From Rhizobium sp. S152 (GTDB taxonomy: Bacteria; Pseudomonadota; Alphaproteobacteria; Rhizobiales; Rhizobiaceae): a stretch of 64,000 bases of DNA. The first letter of the stretch is position 1, and each line of letters opens with the position of its first letter. The position numbers were made by a program, and so were the translations under genes. Positions 1 through 8,399 of the stretch are shown in pieces. Location of the stretch: positions 931,370-995,369 of the forward strand of contig NZ_JAUDRZ010000026.1 of NCBI RefSeq assembly GCF_030380735.1, read 5' to 3'. The notes beneath the pieces are model-generated. The model saw only the letters and a list, made by a program, of their open reading frames with translations, did not search any database and was not told where the DNA came from.

Positions 1-2
1 AC

Positions 3-878
3 TCGACGGATGATCGTGTCGCCTTGTTCATTACGACGAGCGCCATGGAAGCCCGCAAGTTTGTGCCTGTCGCCAAGGCGCTCGGAGGATTTTCCCGCAC
101 CGCGATCTGGATCATCGACAGCTTCTGGACGGACGCCGCGGTTCAGGAAAGGAAACTGATCGACAGGCACTTCGACATCGTGGCCTACATGCAGTCCTAC
201 GACGACGAGCTTTACCGGAAGCTGTTCGGTGATCGCGCGCTCCGGCTGGAATGGGGCAGCGACGCGCTCAATCTCGGTACGGCGGGTGCGGACAGGGAAG
301 TAGATCTTCTCAGGATGGGCCGGCAACCCGCCGATTGGGAAGACGACGACGTGACCATGCAGGATTGCGCGAATAGAGGCATCAGGTTCCGCGGACGGCC
401 CCCCCTTCTATCCAAGGTCGATGACTTCCCTGAACTGATGCGCGCCCATTACAGCAGGACGAAATACGTTCTCGCGAACTCCAACATTGCAGCCCCGGCG
501 CCATACACCCACCCCACGAAGGCTTATATGACAGGGCGTTGGACCGATGCGCTTGCCTGCGGCGCCACGGTCGCGGGCATTCCTCCGGAAGGCGATATCG
601 CCCTGCTCGACTGGCCGGAGGCGCTGCTGAGGTTTCGCAATCTCGACCGCCGCGACGGCCTCGATCAGCTCCAGTCCGCGTTGGCCGACTGGACGCCGGC
701 CGTGGCCGCGAGAAATCATCTGGGCGCTTTGCGTCAACTCGATTGGCGTTGGAGATTTGCAAAGCTTCTGAACGCGCTTGACGTCAAGTCCCCACGGCTG
801 GACAAGGAAATGCAGGCGCTTCGGGATAGGATTCAGCAGGTGGAGACGCTGCCGTATGGCAACGTCGGTCAGACCTAA
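3..878 (+). CDS. Glycosyltransferase-like protein, 5' end missing
   Basis: The reading frame is open to the left edge of the window, so the true start lies outside; 291 residues are visible, and the first internal candidate start is a TTG at 24. The C-terminal part around residues 175-215 (AYMTGRWTDALACG, then GIPPEGDIALLDWPEALL) resembles the donor-binding half of GT-B glycosyltransferases, where a short acidic/hydroxyl segment and an 'ACGA' turn precede the final helices. No signal peptide or membrane segment is visible in this part. It converges with the 107-residue gene on the other strand, overlapping it by 4 bases. A sugar transferase acting on a surface polysaccharide is an inference; the substrate cannot be told. 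Confidence 0.6.
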   Translation, partial: STDDRVALFITTSAMEARKFVPVAKALGGFSRTAIWIIDSFWTDAAVQERKLIDRHFDIVAYMQSYDDELYRKLFGDRALRLEWGSDALNLGTAGADREVDLLRMGRQPADWEDDDVTMQDCANRGIRFRGRPPLLSKVDDFPELMRAHYSRTKYVLANSNIAAPAPYTHPTKAYMTGRWTDALACGATVAGIPPEGDIALLDWPEALLRFRNLDRRDGLDQLQSALADWTPAVAARNHLGALRQLDWRWRFAKLLNALDVKSPRLDKEMQALRDRIQQVETLPYGNVGQT

Positions 879-1198
879 AGAAGTGTGATGATCTTTGCCA
901 GCGCCGCGACGACCTTGGCGACTGTCTCCGCCGTTTTGACGAGATCGGCGATCTCCTGACTGAGTTCGTCGAGCCTCTGCTTCGACTGTTTCATCGCAGC
1001 GGTGAGTGCCTGGTACTGCTTCGAACTGGTCTTGAGCTGTGCGGCGGTCAAGGCATCCAGCTCGTCCTTGAACATGTTGGCCTCATCGATACATCGCGCA
1101 GCCGCAGCGCCATCGACAGCGTTGCCGCTGGCCTCGGTCATTGTCAGCATGCCATTCACGATACGATTATATGCGGTCCTGTAACTCGTCATGGTCAT
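875..1198 (-). CDS. Small helical protein of unknown function
   Basis: 107 residues, not recognised. It is almost entirely helix-forming (Ala, Lys, Glu, Gln) with a probable coiled-coil stretch around residues 45-85 and a hydrophobic C-terminal tail (VAKVVAALAKIITLL) that could dip into or contact a membrane. There is no signal peptide. The start codon overlaps the stop of the upstream lipoprotein gene in an ATGA arrangement, so the two are translationally coupled and probably work together. A second ATG at 1192 sits at a better distance from an AAAGG motif and may be the real start. Confidence 0.6.
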   Translation of the reverse strand: MTMTSYRTAYNRIVNGMLTMTEASGNAVDGAAAARCIDEANMFKDELDALTAAQLKTSSKQYQALTAAMKQSKQRLDELSQEIADLVKTAETVAKVVAALAKIITLL

Positions 1199-2106
1199 CC
1201 CTTTGCGGATAGAAACGGTTCGACTGCCGCCTGCAGTTCCTTTGCCGCTTCGATGAAGCGCTCCAGGGTGAGCGGGTCCGGTTTGTTCTCGGCGAGCTCC
1301 TTGTGCGCGGCCACAAAATTATCGAGCAGCGTTTCATAGGGTGGCCTTTTTCCCGGCGCGGCGGGCAGGAAGGGTTCGACGGCGGCGTCCATTTCCTGCC
1401 GATCCTTCAGGAACTCCCGATAAGCGCGATAGCGTGCGCCTGTGTCGGCCGGGCTATGGGACGCGCGCGCGCCATGGATTTTTGCAAGCGCGACTGCCTG
1501 CTGTGCCTGCCATGTCTTGTGTAGCCCGGCTATGTTGTCGGCCATCGCCGCGAAATCCGCCGCCAGCAGTGCCCTTCCCTTGACGATCGACGGATGGGCT
1601 TTCTCGACGATCCGCTGTATTCGCCGATATTGCATTTCGGTGATGGCCTTTCGCGCAACGAGCAGCGTAGCGTCGGAAACCGGGCCGTAATTGCTGGTCT
1701 TGGCGGTAGCGGGAATGACGCCGTCGACCGTCTTCTGAAGATTGCCGAGAGCCGTCCCGAGATCGTCTCCAGCGACGCCGGCCGCGGCTTTCGCTAGGGC
1801 GGCGCCGTAGTCGGCGAGCGCCTGCGCAAACGCAACGCGCTGGTTCCACTGGCTGTCGACGTCTGAGGGCTTGGTCCTTGGCGGAGGAAACTTGTAGGGC
1901 GCATCGCCCAAAGAGAATAGGTAGGCTTGCTGCTCGATATAGTAGCGCCCATCCATTGTCCGCCGCATTGCGCCGGTACTCTTGGCCGCGTCCGCCACCG
2001 CCGTCGTGGCCACGCCGAACGTCTGGATATCCTCGGCGTCGATATTCGCGCAGCCGGCAAGAGCCGTGGCCGCAAGCAATGCAAGCATCCGCAATCGTTT
2101 CAACAT
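1195..2106 (-). CDS. Predicted lipoprotein of unknown function
   Basis: 303 residues starting at MLKRLRMLALL, chosen because an AGGGGAA ribosome site lies just upstream and because the N-terminus is then a classic lipoprotein signal: basic residues, a hydrophobic run, and the lipobox LAGC with the lipidated cysteine near residue 18. The rest is alpha-helical, with many Ala/Gln/Lys residues and no enzyme motif I recognise, so it is probably a periplasmic helical domain anchored to a membrane. It is the first gene of a two-gene unit with the small helical protein downstream. Its role is unknown; a surface or envelope function is inferred from the lipid anchor only. Confidence 0.65.
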   Translation of the reverse strand: MLKRLRMLALLAATALAGCANIDAEDIQTFGVATTAVADAAKSTGAMRRTMDGRYYIEQQAYLFSLGDAPYKFPPPRTKPSDVDSQWNQRVAFAQALADYGAALAKAAAGVAGDDLGTALGNLQKTVDGVIPATAKTSNYGPVSDATLLVARKAITEMQYRRIQRIVEKAHPSIVKGRALLAADFAAMADNIAGLHKTWQAQQAVALAKIHGARASHSPADTGARYRAYREFLKDRQEMDAAVEPFLPAAPGKRPPYETLLDNFVAAHKELAENKPDPLTLERFIEAAKELQAAVEPFLSAKG

Positions 2107-2321
2107 GAATTGTTCCCCTGACCTCGCCAAGGGATAGCAGATTGCTGATTGCAAACAACAAATCGACCACAGTCAGGAATGGCGCAAACGGTTGTAGGCG
2201 CGTGTAGCAGGGGCTGTAATATTTCCATCATCGACCACAGCGACAATAGCGGCGCGGGAATCGATGGCCGGCGCCCGCCCGGCATGGTGCGCCTATCGAG
2301 GGCGCGGATGGAAACCGGGTC

Positions 2322-3494
2322 ATGCTGCAGCGTTTGTCGAACACTTATTCCGGCGAAGTCACCGACGCCACGCGCAACGGCCAGCCAGAGCGTCTTGTCA
2401 TCGTCAGCGATGCCTGGCACCCGCAGGTCAACGGCGTCGTCCGCTCGATCGAGAATACCAACCGCGAGCTCTCGGCCATGGGTGTCGATGTCGCCATGGT
2501 GACGCCGCAGGGCTTCACCAGTATCCCCTGCCCGACTTACCCCGAGATCCGCCTGTCGATCGCCACCTATCGCCGCGTCGCCCGCGAAATCGAGAAGCAC
2601 AAGCCGTCCTATGTGCACATCGCCACCGAAGGCCCGCTCGGATTGACGGCCCGGCGCTGGTGCCTGAAGAACCGCATGCCGTTCTCCACCAGCTACCACA
2701 CCCGCTTCCCGGAATATGTCTCAGCCCGCCTGCCGGTGCCGGAGAGTTGGCTCTACGCCTTCGTGCGCTGGTTCCACAATTCCGGCGCCGGCTGCATGGT
2801 GGCAACGCCGAGCCTGGCGCGCGAACTCGCCGCCCGCGGCATCCGCAACCTCATGCCGTGGAGCCGCGGCATCGACGCCGGCCAGTTTCATCCGGCGGAA
2901 CTCGAGGAAGCACCTTTCGGCCTGCCGCGGCCTATTTTCATGACGGTCGGCCGCGTTGCGCTGGAAAAGAACCTGCCGGCCTTCCTCGATCTCGACCTGC
3001 CGGGCTCCAAGGTCGTGGTCGGCGACGGTCCCGCCCGCGTGGACCTTGAGAAACGCTATCCGAACGTGCTCTTCACCGGCATGAAGGTGGGCCGAGAACT
3101 GGCGGATATCTACGCCCAGGCCGACGTCTTCGTCTTTCCGTCGCTGACGGATACCTTCGGCAACACGATCCTGGAAGCGCTCGCCTCCGGCGTCCCCGTT
3201 GCAGCTTACCCGGTCACCGGTCCGCTCGACATCATCGGCGAGGACAGCGATGTTGGCGCGCTGGACGACGACCTGAAGACCGCTTGCCTTTCAGCGCTCA
3301 CCGCCTCGCGCGAAAAGGCCCGCGAGCTCGCAATGCAATATTCCTGGGAGGCCGCCAGCCAGCAGTTCATCAACAACATAAGGGCAGCCAACGGCGTCAT
3401 CACCCCGAAGTGGAAGAAGGCCTGGCAATACGCCAGGACGCTGCCGCGGCGGAAGACGGCTGATGCCGCGGGACCGATGAAGTCAGGGGCTTGA
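2322..3494 (+). CDS. GT4-family glycosyltransferase (MgtA/SqdX-like)
   Basis: 390 residues with the two-domain GT-B plan. The N-terminal acceptor domain opens with IVSDAWHPQVNGVVRSI, the glycine-rich start typical of the alpha-mannosyl- and sulfoquinovosyl-transferase branch of family GT4. The C-terminal domain has FMTVGRVALEKN and the E-x7-E signature in FPSLTDTFGNTILEALASG (residues about 270-290). No signal or membrane span. Members of this branch transfer a sugar from a nucleotide donor to a lipid such as diacylglycerol or phosphatidylinositol, so a cytoplasmic-face membrane glycolipid synthase is plausible; the exact sugar and acceptor cannot be read from sequence. The gene stands alone and converges with der. 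Confidence 0.85.
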   Translation: MLQRLSNTYSGEVTDATRNGQPERLVIVSDAWHPQVNGVVRSIENTNRELSAMGVDVAMVTPQGFTSIPCPTYPEIRLSIATYRRVAREIEKHKPSYVHIATEGPLGLTARRWCLKNRMPFSTSYHTRFPEYVSARLPVPESWLYAFVRWFHNSGAGCMVATPSLARELAARGIRNLMPWSRGIDAGQFHPAELEEAPFGLPRPIFMTVGRVALEKNLPAFLDLDLPGSKVVVGDGPARVDLEKRYPNVLFTGMKVGRELADIYAQADVFVFPSLTDTFGNTILEALASGVPVAAYPVTGPLDIIGEDSDVGALDDDLKTACLSALTASREKARELAMQYSWEAASQQFINNIRAANGVITPKWKKAWQYARTLPRRKTADAAGPMKSGA

Positions 3495-3523
3495 CGGCAA
3501 AAGCCCGGCGGCGCCCGATCGCC

Positions 3524-4963
3524 CTACTTCGGCTGAGGCTTCCGGCGACCGCCGCTCTTCGCTTCGTACGGATTGTCCTTCTCGCGATACATGATCCGGA
3601 TCGGCACGCCCGGCATGTTGAAATCCGTGCGCAGGCTGTTGGTCAGGTAGCGTGTGTAGGACTCCGGCAATGCGTCGGCACGGGTGCAGGAGATCATGAA
3701 GGCAGGCGGGCGGGCCTTGACCTGGGTCATGTATTTCAGCTTCAGGCGGCGGCCGGAAACCGCCGGTGGCGGATGCTGCGTGGTGATTGCGTCGAGCCAG
3801 CGGTTGAGCTTGGCGGTCGAAACGCGCTTGTTCCACACCATGTCGGTATCGACGATCGACTGCATCAGCTTGTCGAGGCCGCGACCGGTCTGGCCCGAGA
3901 TCGGCACGGCGCGGATGCCGCGTGCCTGCGGCAGCAGCCGCTCGGTCTTTTCGCGCAGATCCGCCAGCACCGCCTGCGGATCCTCGATCAGGTCCCACTT
4001 GTTGAAGGCGAGCACGGCGGCACGCCCCTCGCGGATAACCAGATCCGCCAGCTGCAGGTCCTGCTTCTCGAACGGGATGGTGGCGTCGAAGACGATGACC
4101 ACGGTTTCGGCGAAACGGATGGAACGCAGCGAATCGGCGACGGAAAGCTTCTCCAGCTTCTCGGTGACGCGCGCCTTGCGGCGCATGCCTGCCGTGTCGA
4201 ACATCTTGATCGTGCGGCCGCGCCAGTCCCACTCGACGGAGATGCTGTCGCGGGTGATGCCGGCCTCGGGGCCGGTCAGCAGCCGGTCCTCGCCGAGGAA
4301 GCGGTTGATCAGCGTCGACTTGCCGGCGTTCGGACGGCCGATGATCGCCACGCGCAGCGGCTTGGTGTCGTCATACTCGGGCTCGTAGTCCTCGTCCTCC
4401 TCCATCTCATGGGGAAGGTCGACGTTGGTCTCGGCGACGTCTTCCTCGTCCTTGGCGTAGGCGCGATCCTTGCCGACGGCATCGACGATCGCGTCGCGAA
4501 GGTCGAGCATGCCCTGGCCGTGTTCGGCCGAAATCGGCACAGGTTCGCCAAGGCCAAGCGTATAGGCGTCGTAGAAACCGCCATCGGAGCCCTTGGCTTC
4601 CGACTTGTTGGCGACCAGCACGACCGGCTTGCCGCGACGCCGAAGCATCTCGGCCAGTTCCTTGTCGACAGGCGTAAGGCCGAACTTGGCATCGACCACG
4701 AAGAGCGAGATATCGGCCTCGTCGATCGCCGCTTCCGTCTGGGCGCGCATGCGGCCCTGCAGGCTCTCGGCATCGGCCTTTTCGAGGCCGGCGGTGTCGA
4801 TGATGGTGAAGGTCAGCCCCATCAGCCGCGCATCGCCGGGGCGGCGGTCGCGGGTGACGCCGGGCGTGTCGTCGACCAGCGCCAGCTTCTTCCCGACGAG
4901 GCGGTTGAAAAGCGTCGACTTGCCGACATTCGGGCGACCGACGATCGCGACCGTAAAGCTCAT
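3524..4963 (-). CDS. der: Ribosome biogenesis GTPase Der (EngA)
   Basis: 479 residues with two tandem GTPase domains, the hallmark of Der. The first P-loop is GRPNVGKS (residues 9-16) with the switch DTAG near residue 57 and NKSE as the guanine-specificity motif; the second P-loop is GRPNAGKS near residue 212 with DTAG and NKWD. An acidic linker (about residues 175-200) joins the domains and a KH-like basic C-terminus ends in GGRRKPQPK. Der binds the 50S subunit and is needed for its assembly. It lies 15 bases downstream of the TPR membrane protein gene on the same strand, a pairing seen in many alphaproteobacteria, so the two probably share a transcript. Confidence 0.97.
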   Translation of the reverse strand: MSFTVAIVGRPNVGKSTLFNRLVGKKLALVDDTPGVTRDRRPGDARLMGLTFTIIDTAGLEKADAESLQGRMRAQTEAAIDEADISLFVVDAKFGLTPVDKELAEMLRRRGKPVVLVANKSEAKGSDGGFYDAYTLGLGEPVPISAEHGQGMLDLRDAIVDAVGKDRAYAKDEEDVAETNVDLPHEMEEDEDYEPEYDDTKPLRVAIIGRPNAGKSTLINRFLGEDRLLTGPEAGITRDSISVEWDWRGRTIKMFDTAGMRRKARVTEKLEKLSVADSLRSIRFAETVVIVFDATIPFEKQDLQLADLVIREGRAAVLAFNKWDLIEDPQAVLADLREKTERLLPQARGIRAVPISGQTGRGLDKLMQSIVDTDMVWNKRVSTAKLNRWLDAITTQHPPPAVSGRRLKLKYMTQVKARPPAFMISCTRADALPESYTRYLTNSLRTDFNMPGVPIRIMYREKDNPYEAKSGGRRKPQPK

Positions 4964-4978
4964 TGAAATACCCTAAAC

Positions 4979-5662
4979 TCAGCCCTGTGCGGCGGGCGCC
5001 TTGCCGGATGCGGTAATGTTATCAAGCATCATCTGGGCGCGATTGGCAACATTGCGCGGCGTCTGCGCATCGTCGACGATCGCCTGGTACCACTGGCGGG
5101 CCTGGGTCAGGTTGCCGGCCTTGTAGGCGGCAAGACCGAGCGCCTCGCGGGCGGAATGACGGAATGCGTTGGTCGGAACGGCCATTTCCTCGAGCTGGGC
5201 GGAGACCTGCTCGTAGGTGCCGGTATCGATCAAAAGCCAGCCGGCGCGCATCTTGGCGGCATCGCGCACCGGAGCCGGCGCCTTCTGGTCCTTGCCGATC
5301 ACGTCGAAGGCAGCAACCGCGCCCGCCGTATCGCCCTTCTGGGCCAGCACCGAGGCGGCGCGCAGCCGCGCCAGGATCGGGTAGTCGCCGTGCCCTTCCT
5401 TCTCGAGCTTTTCTAGCGCTGCCAGCGCCTCGTCGCTCTTGTTCTCGTCGGCGAGCTTCATGGCGGCGATGAACTGGTCGCCGGTGCCCGATGACTGGTT
5501 GTTGTCCCAGTATTCGAACACCTTATAGCCGACAGTGCCGAGAACGATGAGAACGGCGAGCACGATCAGGTAGCGGCCGAACCGCTGCCACGCACCCTTC
5601 ATCTGGTCGGAACGCAGTTCCTCATTGACTTCACGAATGAAGCTATCGTCGTTGAATGCCAT
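4979..5662 (-). CDS. TPR-containing membrane protein (YfgM-like, DUF2133/TPR_21)
   Basis: 227 residues starting at MAFNDDSFIREV; this start has a GGAGACGAGA ribosome site, better than the upstream in-frame ATG. A short cytoplasmic N-terminus with an acidic/basic helix is followed by one membrane span (about residues 31-50, YLIVLAVLIVLGTVGYKVFEYW), then a periplasmic domain of helical TPR-like repeats rich in Ala, Leu and Lys. The layout matches the YfgM family, which in E. coli sits next to bamB and der and is linked to envelope protein folding with the SecYEG/PpiD complex. Here it precedes der directly. Function in this organism is inferred from the family. Confidence 0.85.
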   Translation of the reverse strand: MAFNDDSFIREVNEELRSDQMKGAWQRFGRYLIVLAVLIVLGTVGYKVFEYWDNNQSSGTGDQFIAAMKLADENKSDEALAALEKLEKEGHGDYPILARLRAASVLAQKGDTAGAVAAFDVIGKDQKAPAPVRDAAKMRAGWLLIDTGTYEQVSAQLEEMAVPTNAFRHSAREALGLAAYKAGNLTQARQWYQAIVDDAQTPRNVANRAQMMLDNITASGKAPAAQG

Positions 5663-5765
5663 TCTCGTCTCCGGCACGGATATGCAAAATCATGCGGGTT
5701 GCACGCACATTGTCGGGCCTTCTACCCCATTTTGCAGCCGTTGTAAGGGGGATGTGAAAGGAAAG

Positions 5766-6350
5766 TCACATCACGAGCGGAGAAACGCCGATCACCAGTT
5801 CGTGCAGCTTGAACAGGATGACCGCCCAGAGCACCGCGCCGACGATGACGGCGTAGAGATCATACTTGGCCGAGACGAACACTGGCAGCGTGATTTCGCC
5901 GTTGCGCAGCCGCTGCTTCATCGAGATCCGAAGCAGCACCGCCCAGGCGAGAAAGGCGCCGAACAGCACGATCGCCTCCGGCTCGCCATTGGCGAGAAGA
6001 TGCGACAGCGCCCAGATCTTGATCGCTACCAGAAGCGGAAACTTGAGCTTGGCGCGGATATGCCCGGCGGGTAGGAAACCCGCCACCAGACAGATGGAGG
6101 CGATCAGCATCAGCGTCAGCGTGATATGCTTCATCCAGATCGGCGGATCGTAGAGCGTGCCATACATGCCGCGCGCCTGATCGAAGGCGTAAGCGAGGAA
6201 CAGCAGCGTCACGATACTGAGGATGCCGTGGACCGCGCCCCAGACCGGCTTGCCGAGCTTGTCGATCATCGACCGGCGGAAATCCGGCACGACCACGCGG
6301 ATCAGATGAAGGCCGATAAAGAGGATGAGGCTCAAGATGAGAAGCTGCAT
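5766..6350 (-). CDS. NnrU family membrane protein
   Basis: 194 residues beginning MQLLILSLILFIGLHL. Five or six hydrophobic spans are visible with short loops, and the sequence HLIRVVVPDFRR after the first span is typical of the NnrU family. NnrU proteins are found beside nitrite/nitric oxide reductase genes in denitrifiers, and related proteins (isoprenoid-converting 15-cis-zeta-carotene isomerase type) bind haem, but the biochemical role in rhizobia is unsettled. No denitrification genes are in this window, so a housekeeping membrane role is as likely. The start was moved inside because the longer frame lacks a ribosome site and the family starts at the first membrane span. Confidence 0.82.
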   Translation of the reverse strand: MQLLILSLILFIGLHLIRVVVPDFRRSMIDKLGKPVWGAVHGILSIVTLLFLAYAFDQARGMYGTLYDPPIWMKHITLTLMLIASICLVAGFLPAGHIRAKLKFPLLVAIKIWALSHLLANGEPEAIVLFGAFLAWAVLLRISMKQRLRNGEITLPVFVSAKYDLYAVIVGAVLWAVILFKLHELVIGVSPLVM

Positions 6351-6472
6351 CGCTAAATTCCTGTTTTGATTATGAGACAGGCTTATCGTCGTGAGCAGGA
6401 AAATGCCAGCGGCACCGCAGCTTCGCCTCAATTCTGTAACAGAAAAGCCCGAAACAAATTGTCGCGGTGTCC

Positions 6473-7525
6473 ATGTCTGGTTTTATGTCTCGCTCCTTGC
6501 TTTCCATTTCGCTTGCCCTCTCGCTGCTCGCTCCGGCCGCTGCCCCGTCGCTCGCACAGACCGCTGATGGCGTCGCCAATGCTGCCGCCAACACGACGGA
6601 AAAGCCGAAGCAGCTGGTGATGATCTCCTTCGACGGCGCCCACGACAACGCGCTGTGGGCGAAGAGCCGCGAGATGGCGGCCAGGAACGGCGCGCATTTC
6701 ACCTATTTCCTCTCCTGCACCTTCCTGATGAACAAGGACGCGAAGAAGGCCTACCAGGCGCCGCACCAGAAGCCCGGCCGCTCCAACATCGGCTTCGCTC
6801 AGAGCGACGACGAGATCCGCGAGCGCCTCGGCAACATCTGGCACGCCCATCTCGAGGGCCACGACATTTCCAGCCACGCCTGCGGCCATTTCGACGGTCG
6901 CCAGTGGAGCGAGGCCGACTGGTCGGCGGAATACGCCACCTTCCACCGGACCCTGAAGAATGCCTGGACGGGCGTCGACCTCGAAGAGCCGAAGGGCTGG
7001 CAGGATCTGGTCGACCACGGCATCCACGGTTTTCGCGCGCCTTACCTCTCGGCCACCGCGGGCGCCGACATGATCGCGGCGGAAAAGAAGGCCGGCTTCA
7101 CCTATGACGCCAGCCTCGTCACCAAGGGCCCGGCCATGCCGGTCGAGGAAGGCGGCATCATCCGCTTCGGTCTCCCCCTCATCCCCGAGGGCCCGCGCGA
7201 AAGACCGATCATCGGCATGGACTACAACCTCTTCGTCCGCCATTCCAAGGGCGAGGAGGACAAGGCCGACAGCGCTGAGTTCGAACAACGCGCCTACACG
7301 GCGTTCAAGGAAGCCTTCGACAAGCAATATTCCGGCGACCGCATCCCGCTGCAGCTCGGCTTCCATTTCGTTGAGATGAACGGCGGCGCCTACTGGCGGG
7401 CGCTAGACCGGCTGGTCAGCGATGTCTGCCATCGCGCCGATGTCGCTTGCGTGAGCTATTCGGAGGCGATCCCTGTGATCAAGGCGCGCGGGAAGCTGCA
7501 GGCGACGCCGGCTTCGGGGTTGTGA
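6473..7525 (+). CDS. Secreted polysaccharide deacetylase family protein
   Basis: 350 residues. A signal peptide is clear: MSGFMSRSLLSISLALSLLAPAA ends at about residue 29 (SLAQ). The mature domain has the NodB-type start LVMISFDGAHD (motif 1 Asp), the metal-site segment HDISSHACGHFDG (H-x3-H style) and the RAPY motif at 'HGFRAPYLS'. These are the conserved motifs 1-3 of carbohydrate esterase family 4, though the spacing is loose. Members remove acetyl groups from chitin-like or peptidoglycan sugars in the periplasm or outside. The gene stands alone; an upstream GTG at 6467 is an alternative start only 6 bases earlier. Confidence 0.82.
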   Translation: MSGFMSRSLLSISLALSLLAPAAAPSLAQTADGVANAAANTTEKPKQLVMISFDGAHDNALWAKSREMAARNGAHFTYFLSCTFLMNKDAKKAYQAPHQKPGRSNIGFAQSDDEIRERLGNIWHAHLEGHDISSHACGHFDGRQWSEADWSAEYATFHRTLKNAWTGVDLEEPKGWQDLVDHGIHGFRAPYLSATAGADMIAAEKKAGFTYDASLVTKGPAMPVEEGGIIRFGLPLIPEGPRERPIIGMDYNLFVRHSKGEEDKADSAEFEQRAYTAFKEAFDKQYSGDRIPLQLGFHFVEMNGGAYWRALDRLVSDVCHRADVACVSYSEAIPVIKARGKLQATPASGL

Positions 7526-7567
7526 TTGGGGGCTCACTTAGGGCAGTCAACGTTTTGCCGTGTAACG

Positions 7568-7710
7568 CCCTCTCTGGCCTGCCGGCCATCTCCCCCACAA
7601 GGGGGGAGAAGACTCGCGGCTATCGCTTGCCCAGACAGCAAACGTGGAACGAGCGGTCGCCCCCAGCGCTCTCCCCCCTTGTGGGGGAGATGCCGGCAGG
7701 CAGAGAGGGT
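7568..7710. repeat. RIME-like palindromic intergenic element, copy 1
   Basis: About 143 bases bounded by complementary arms: GCCGGCCATCTCCCCCACAA near the left end and the complementary TTGTGGGGGAGATGCCGGC near the right end, with CCCTCTCTG / CAGAGAGGG outermost. The core reads ACTCGCGGCTATCGCTTG then GACAGCAAACGTGGA. Large palindromes of this size and composition are typical of the Rhizobium-specific intergenic mosaic elements known from rhizobial genomes. It matches the copy at 8185 at nearly every base. Confidence 0.85.
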
Positions 7711-8184
7711 ATTTGAGCCACAGCATCAGCCCCCATAACACCACCCCGCCCCACGGGCACGACCACCCACCCCACAAAACAAATCCCTCAACCCGCTCAA
7801 CACCTTGAGCCCACCACCACACATTTCTCATCCCCACCCAACCCGACTCCGCCATACTCCTCTCGTCACCGCACAGGGAGCCGGGTCGCGAACCGGAGGC
7901 TCAGCCGCTCGAAATCCGGCGTGTGGTGATGGTTGCCAAGGGAATCGGATGCCGTCAGGGCGGATGATCCACCGGCAAGACCGATCCGAGAGACGCTCCT
8001 GTCGGGTCGGGCGAACCGGAAACCGAGGTGATCGGGCAGGCGAACGACCTGACATCCAATACCACCGACAACCAATCGCCTGCCCTTCCCAATTTGCGAA
8101 GGCCGGCCGTCGCGGAGCTTTGCTGCGCGCGCGGTTTTGGCGTGCGTGGTGGGTGGGATAAGTTTGGCGCTTTGCCGGGTCATG

Positions 8185-8326
8185 CCCTCTCAGGCCTGCC
8201 GGCCATCTCCCCCACAAGGGGGGAGAAGACTCGCGGATATCGCTCGCCCAGACAGCAAACGTGGAGCGAGCGGCCACCCCCAGCGTTCTCCCCCCTTGTG
8301 GGGGAGATGCCGGCAGGCAGAGAGGG
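8185..8326. repeat. RIME-like palindromic intergenic element, copy 2
   Basis: About 142 bases, same orientation and almost the same sequence as the copy at 7568, including the arms and the ACTCGCGGATATCGCTCG core. The two copies are 474 bases apart and flank an unexplained segment. Confidence 0.85.
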
Positions 8327-8342
8327 TCTTTTACCCCACAAA

Positions 8343-8376
8343 CAAAAAACGCCGCGCATCCAAGACACGCGGCGTC
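8343..8376 (-). terminator. Rho-independent terminator of bacA
   Basis: Read on the minus strand, an 8-bp perfect GC-rich stem (ACGCCGCG at 8349-8356 pairing with CGCGGCGT at 8368-8375) with an 11-base loop is followed directly by a run of six T. It lies 24 bases past the bacA stop codon. Confidence 0.9.
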
Positions 8377-8399
8377 TCCCAAACCCAACCTCACCCCAA

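Larger units (their letters stand above)
7526..8399. other. Non-coding repeat island between the deacetylase and bacA
   Basis: 874 bases without a credible gene. It holds two near-identical RIME-like palindromic elements (7568-7710 and 8185-8326), between them a strikingly C-rich stretch (about 7725-7860, very few G on this strand) and a GC-rich segment at about 7870-8110 with several possible stems. A strong minus-strand terminator closes it. Frames of 60-120 codons exist in the island but they run through the palindromes, lack ribosome sites and show no coding bias. Confidence 0.75.

Noticed and set aside
2149..2321. Small + strand frame before the glycosyltransferase
   Set aside because: Frame overlaps the lipoprotein promoter region, lacks a ribosome site and has no coding bias.
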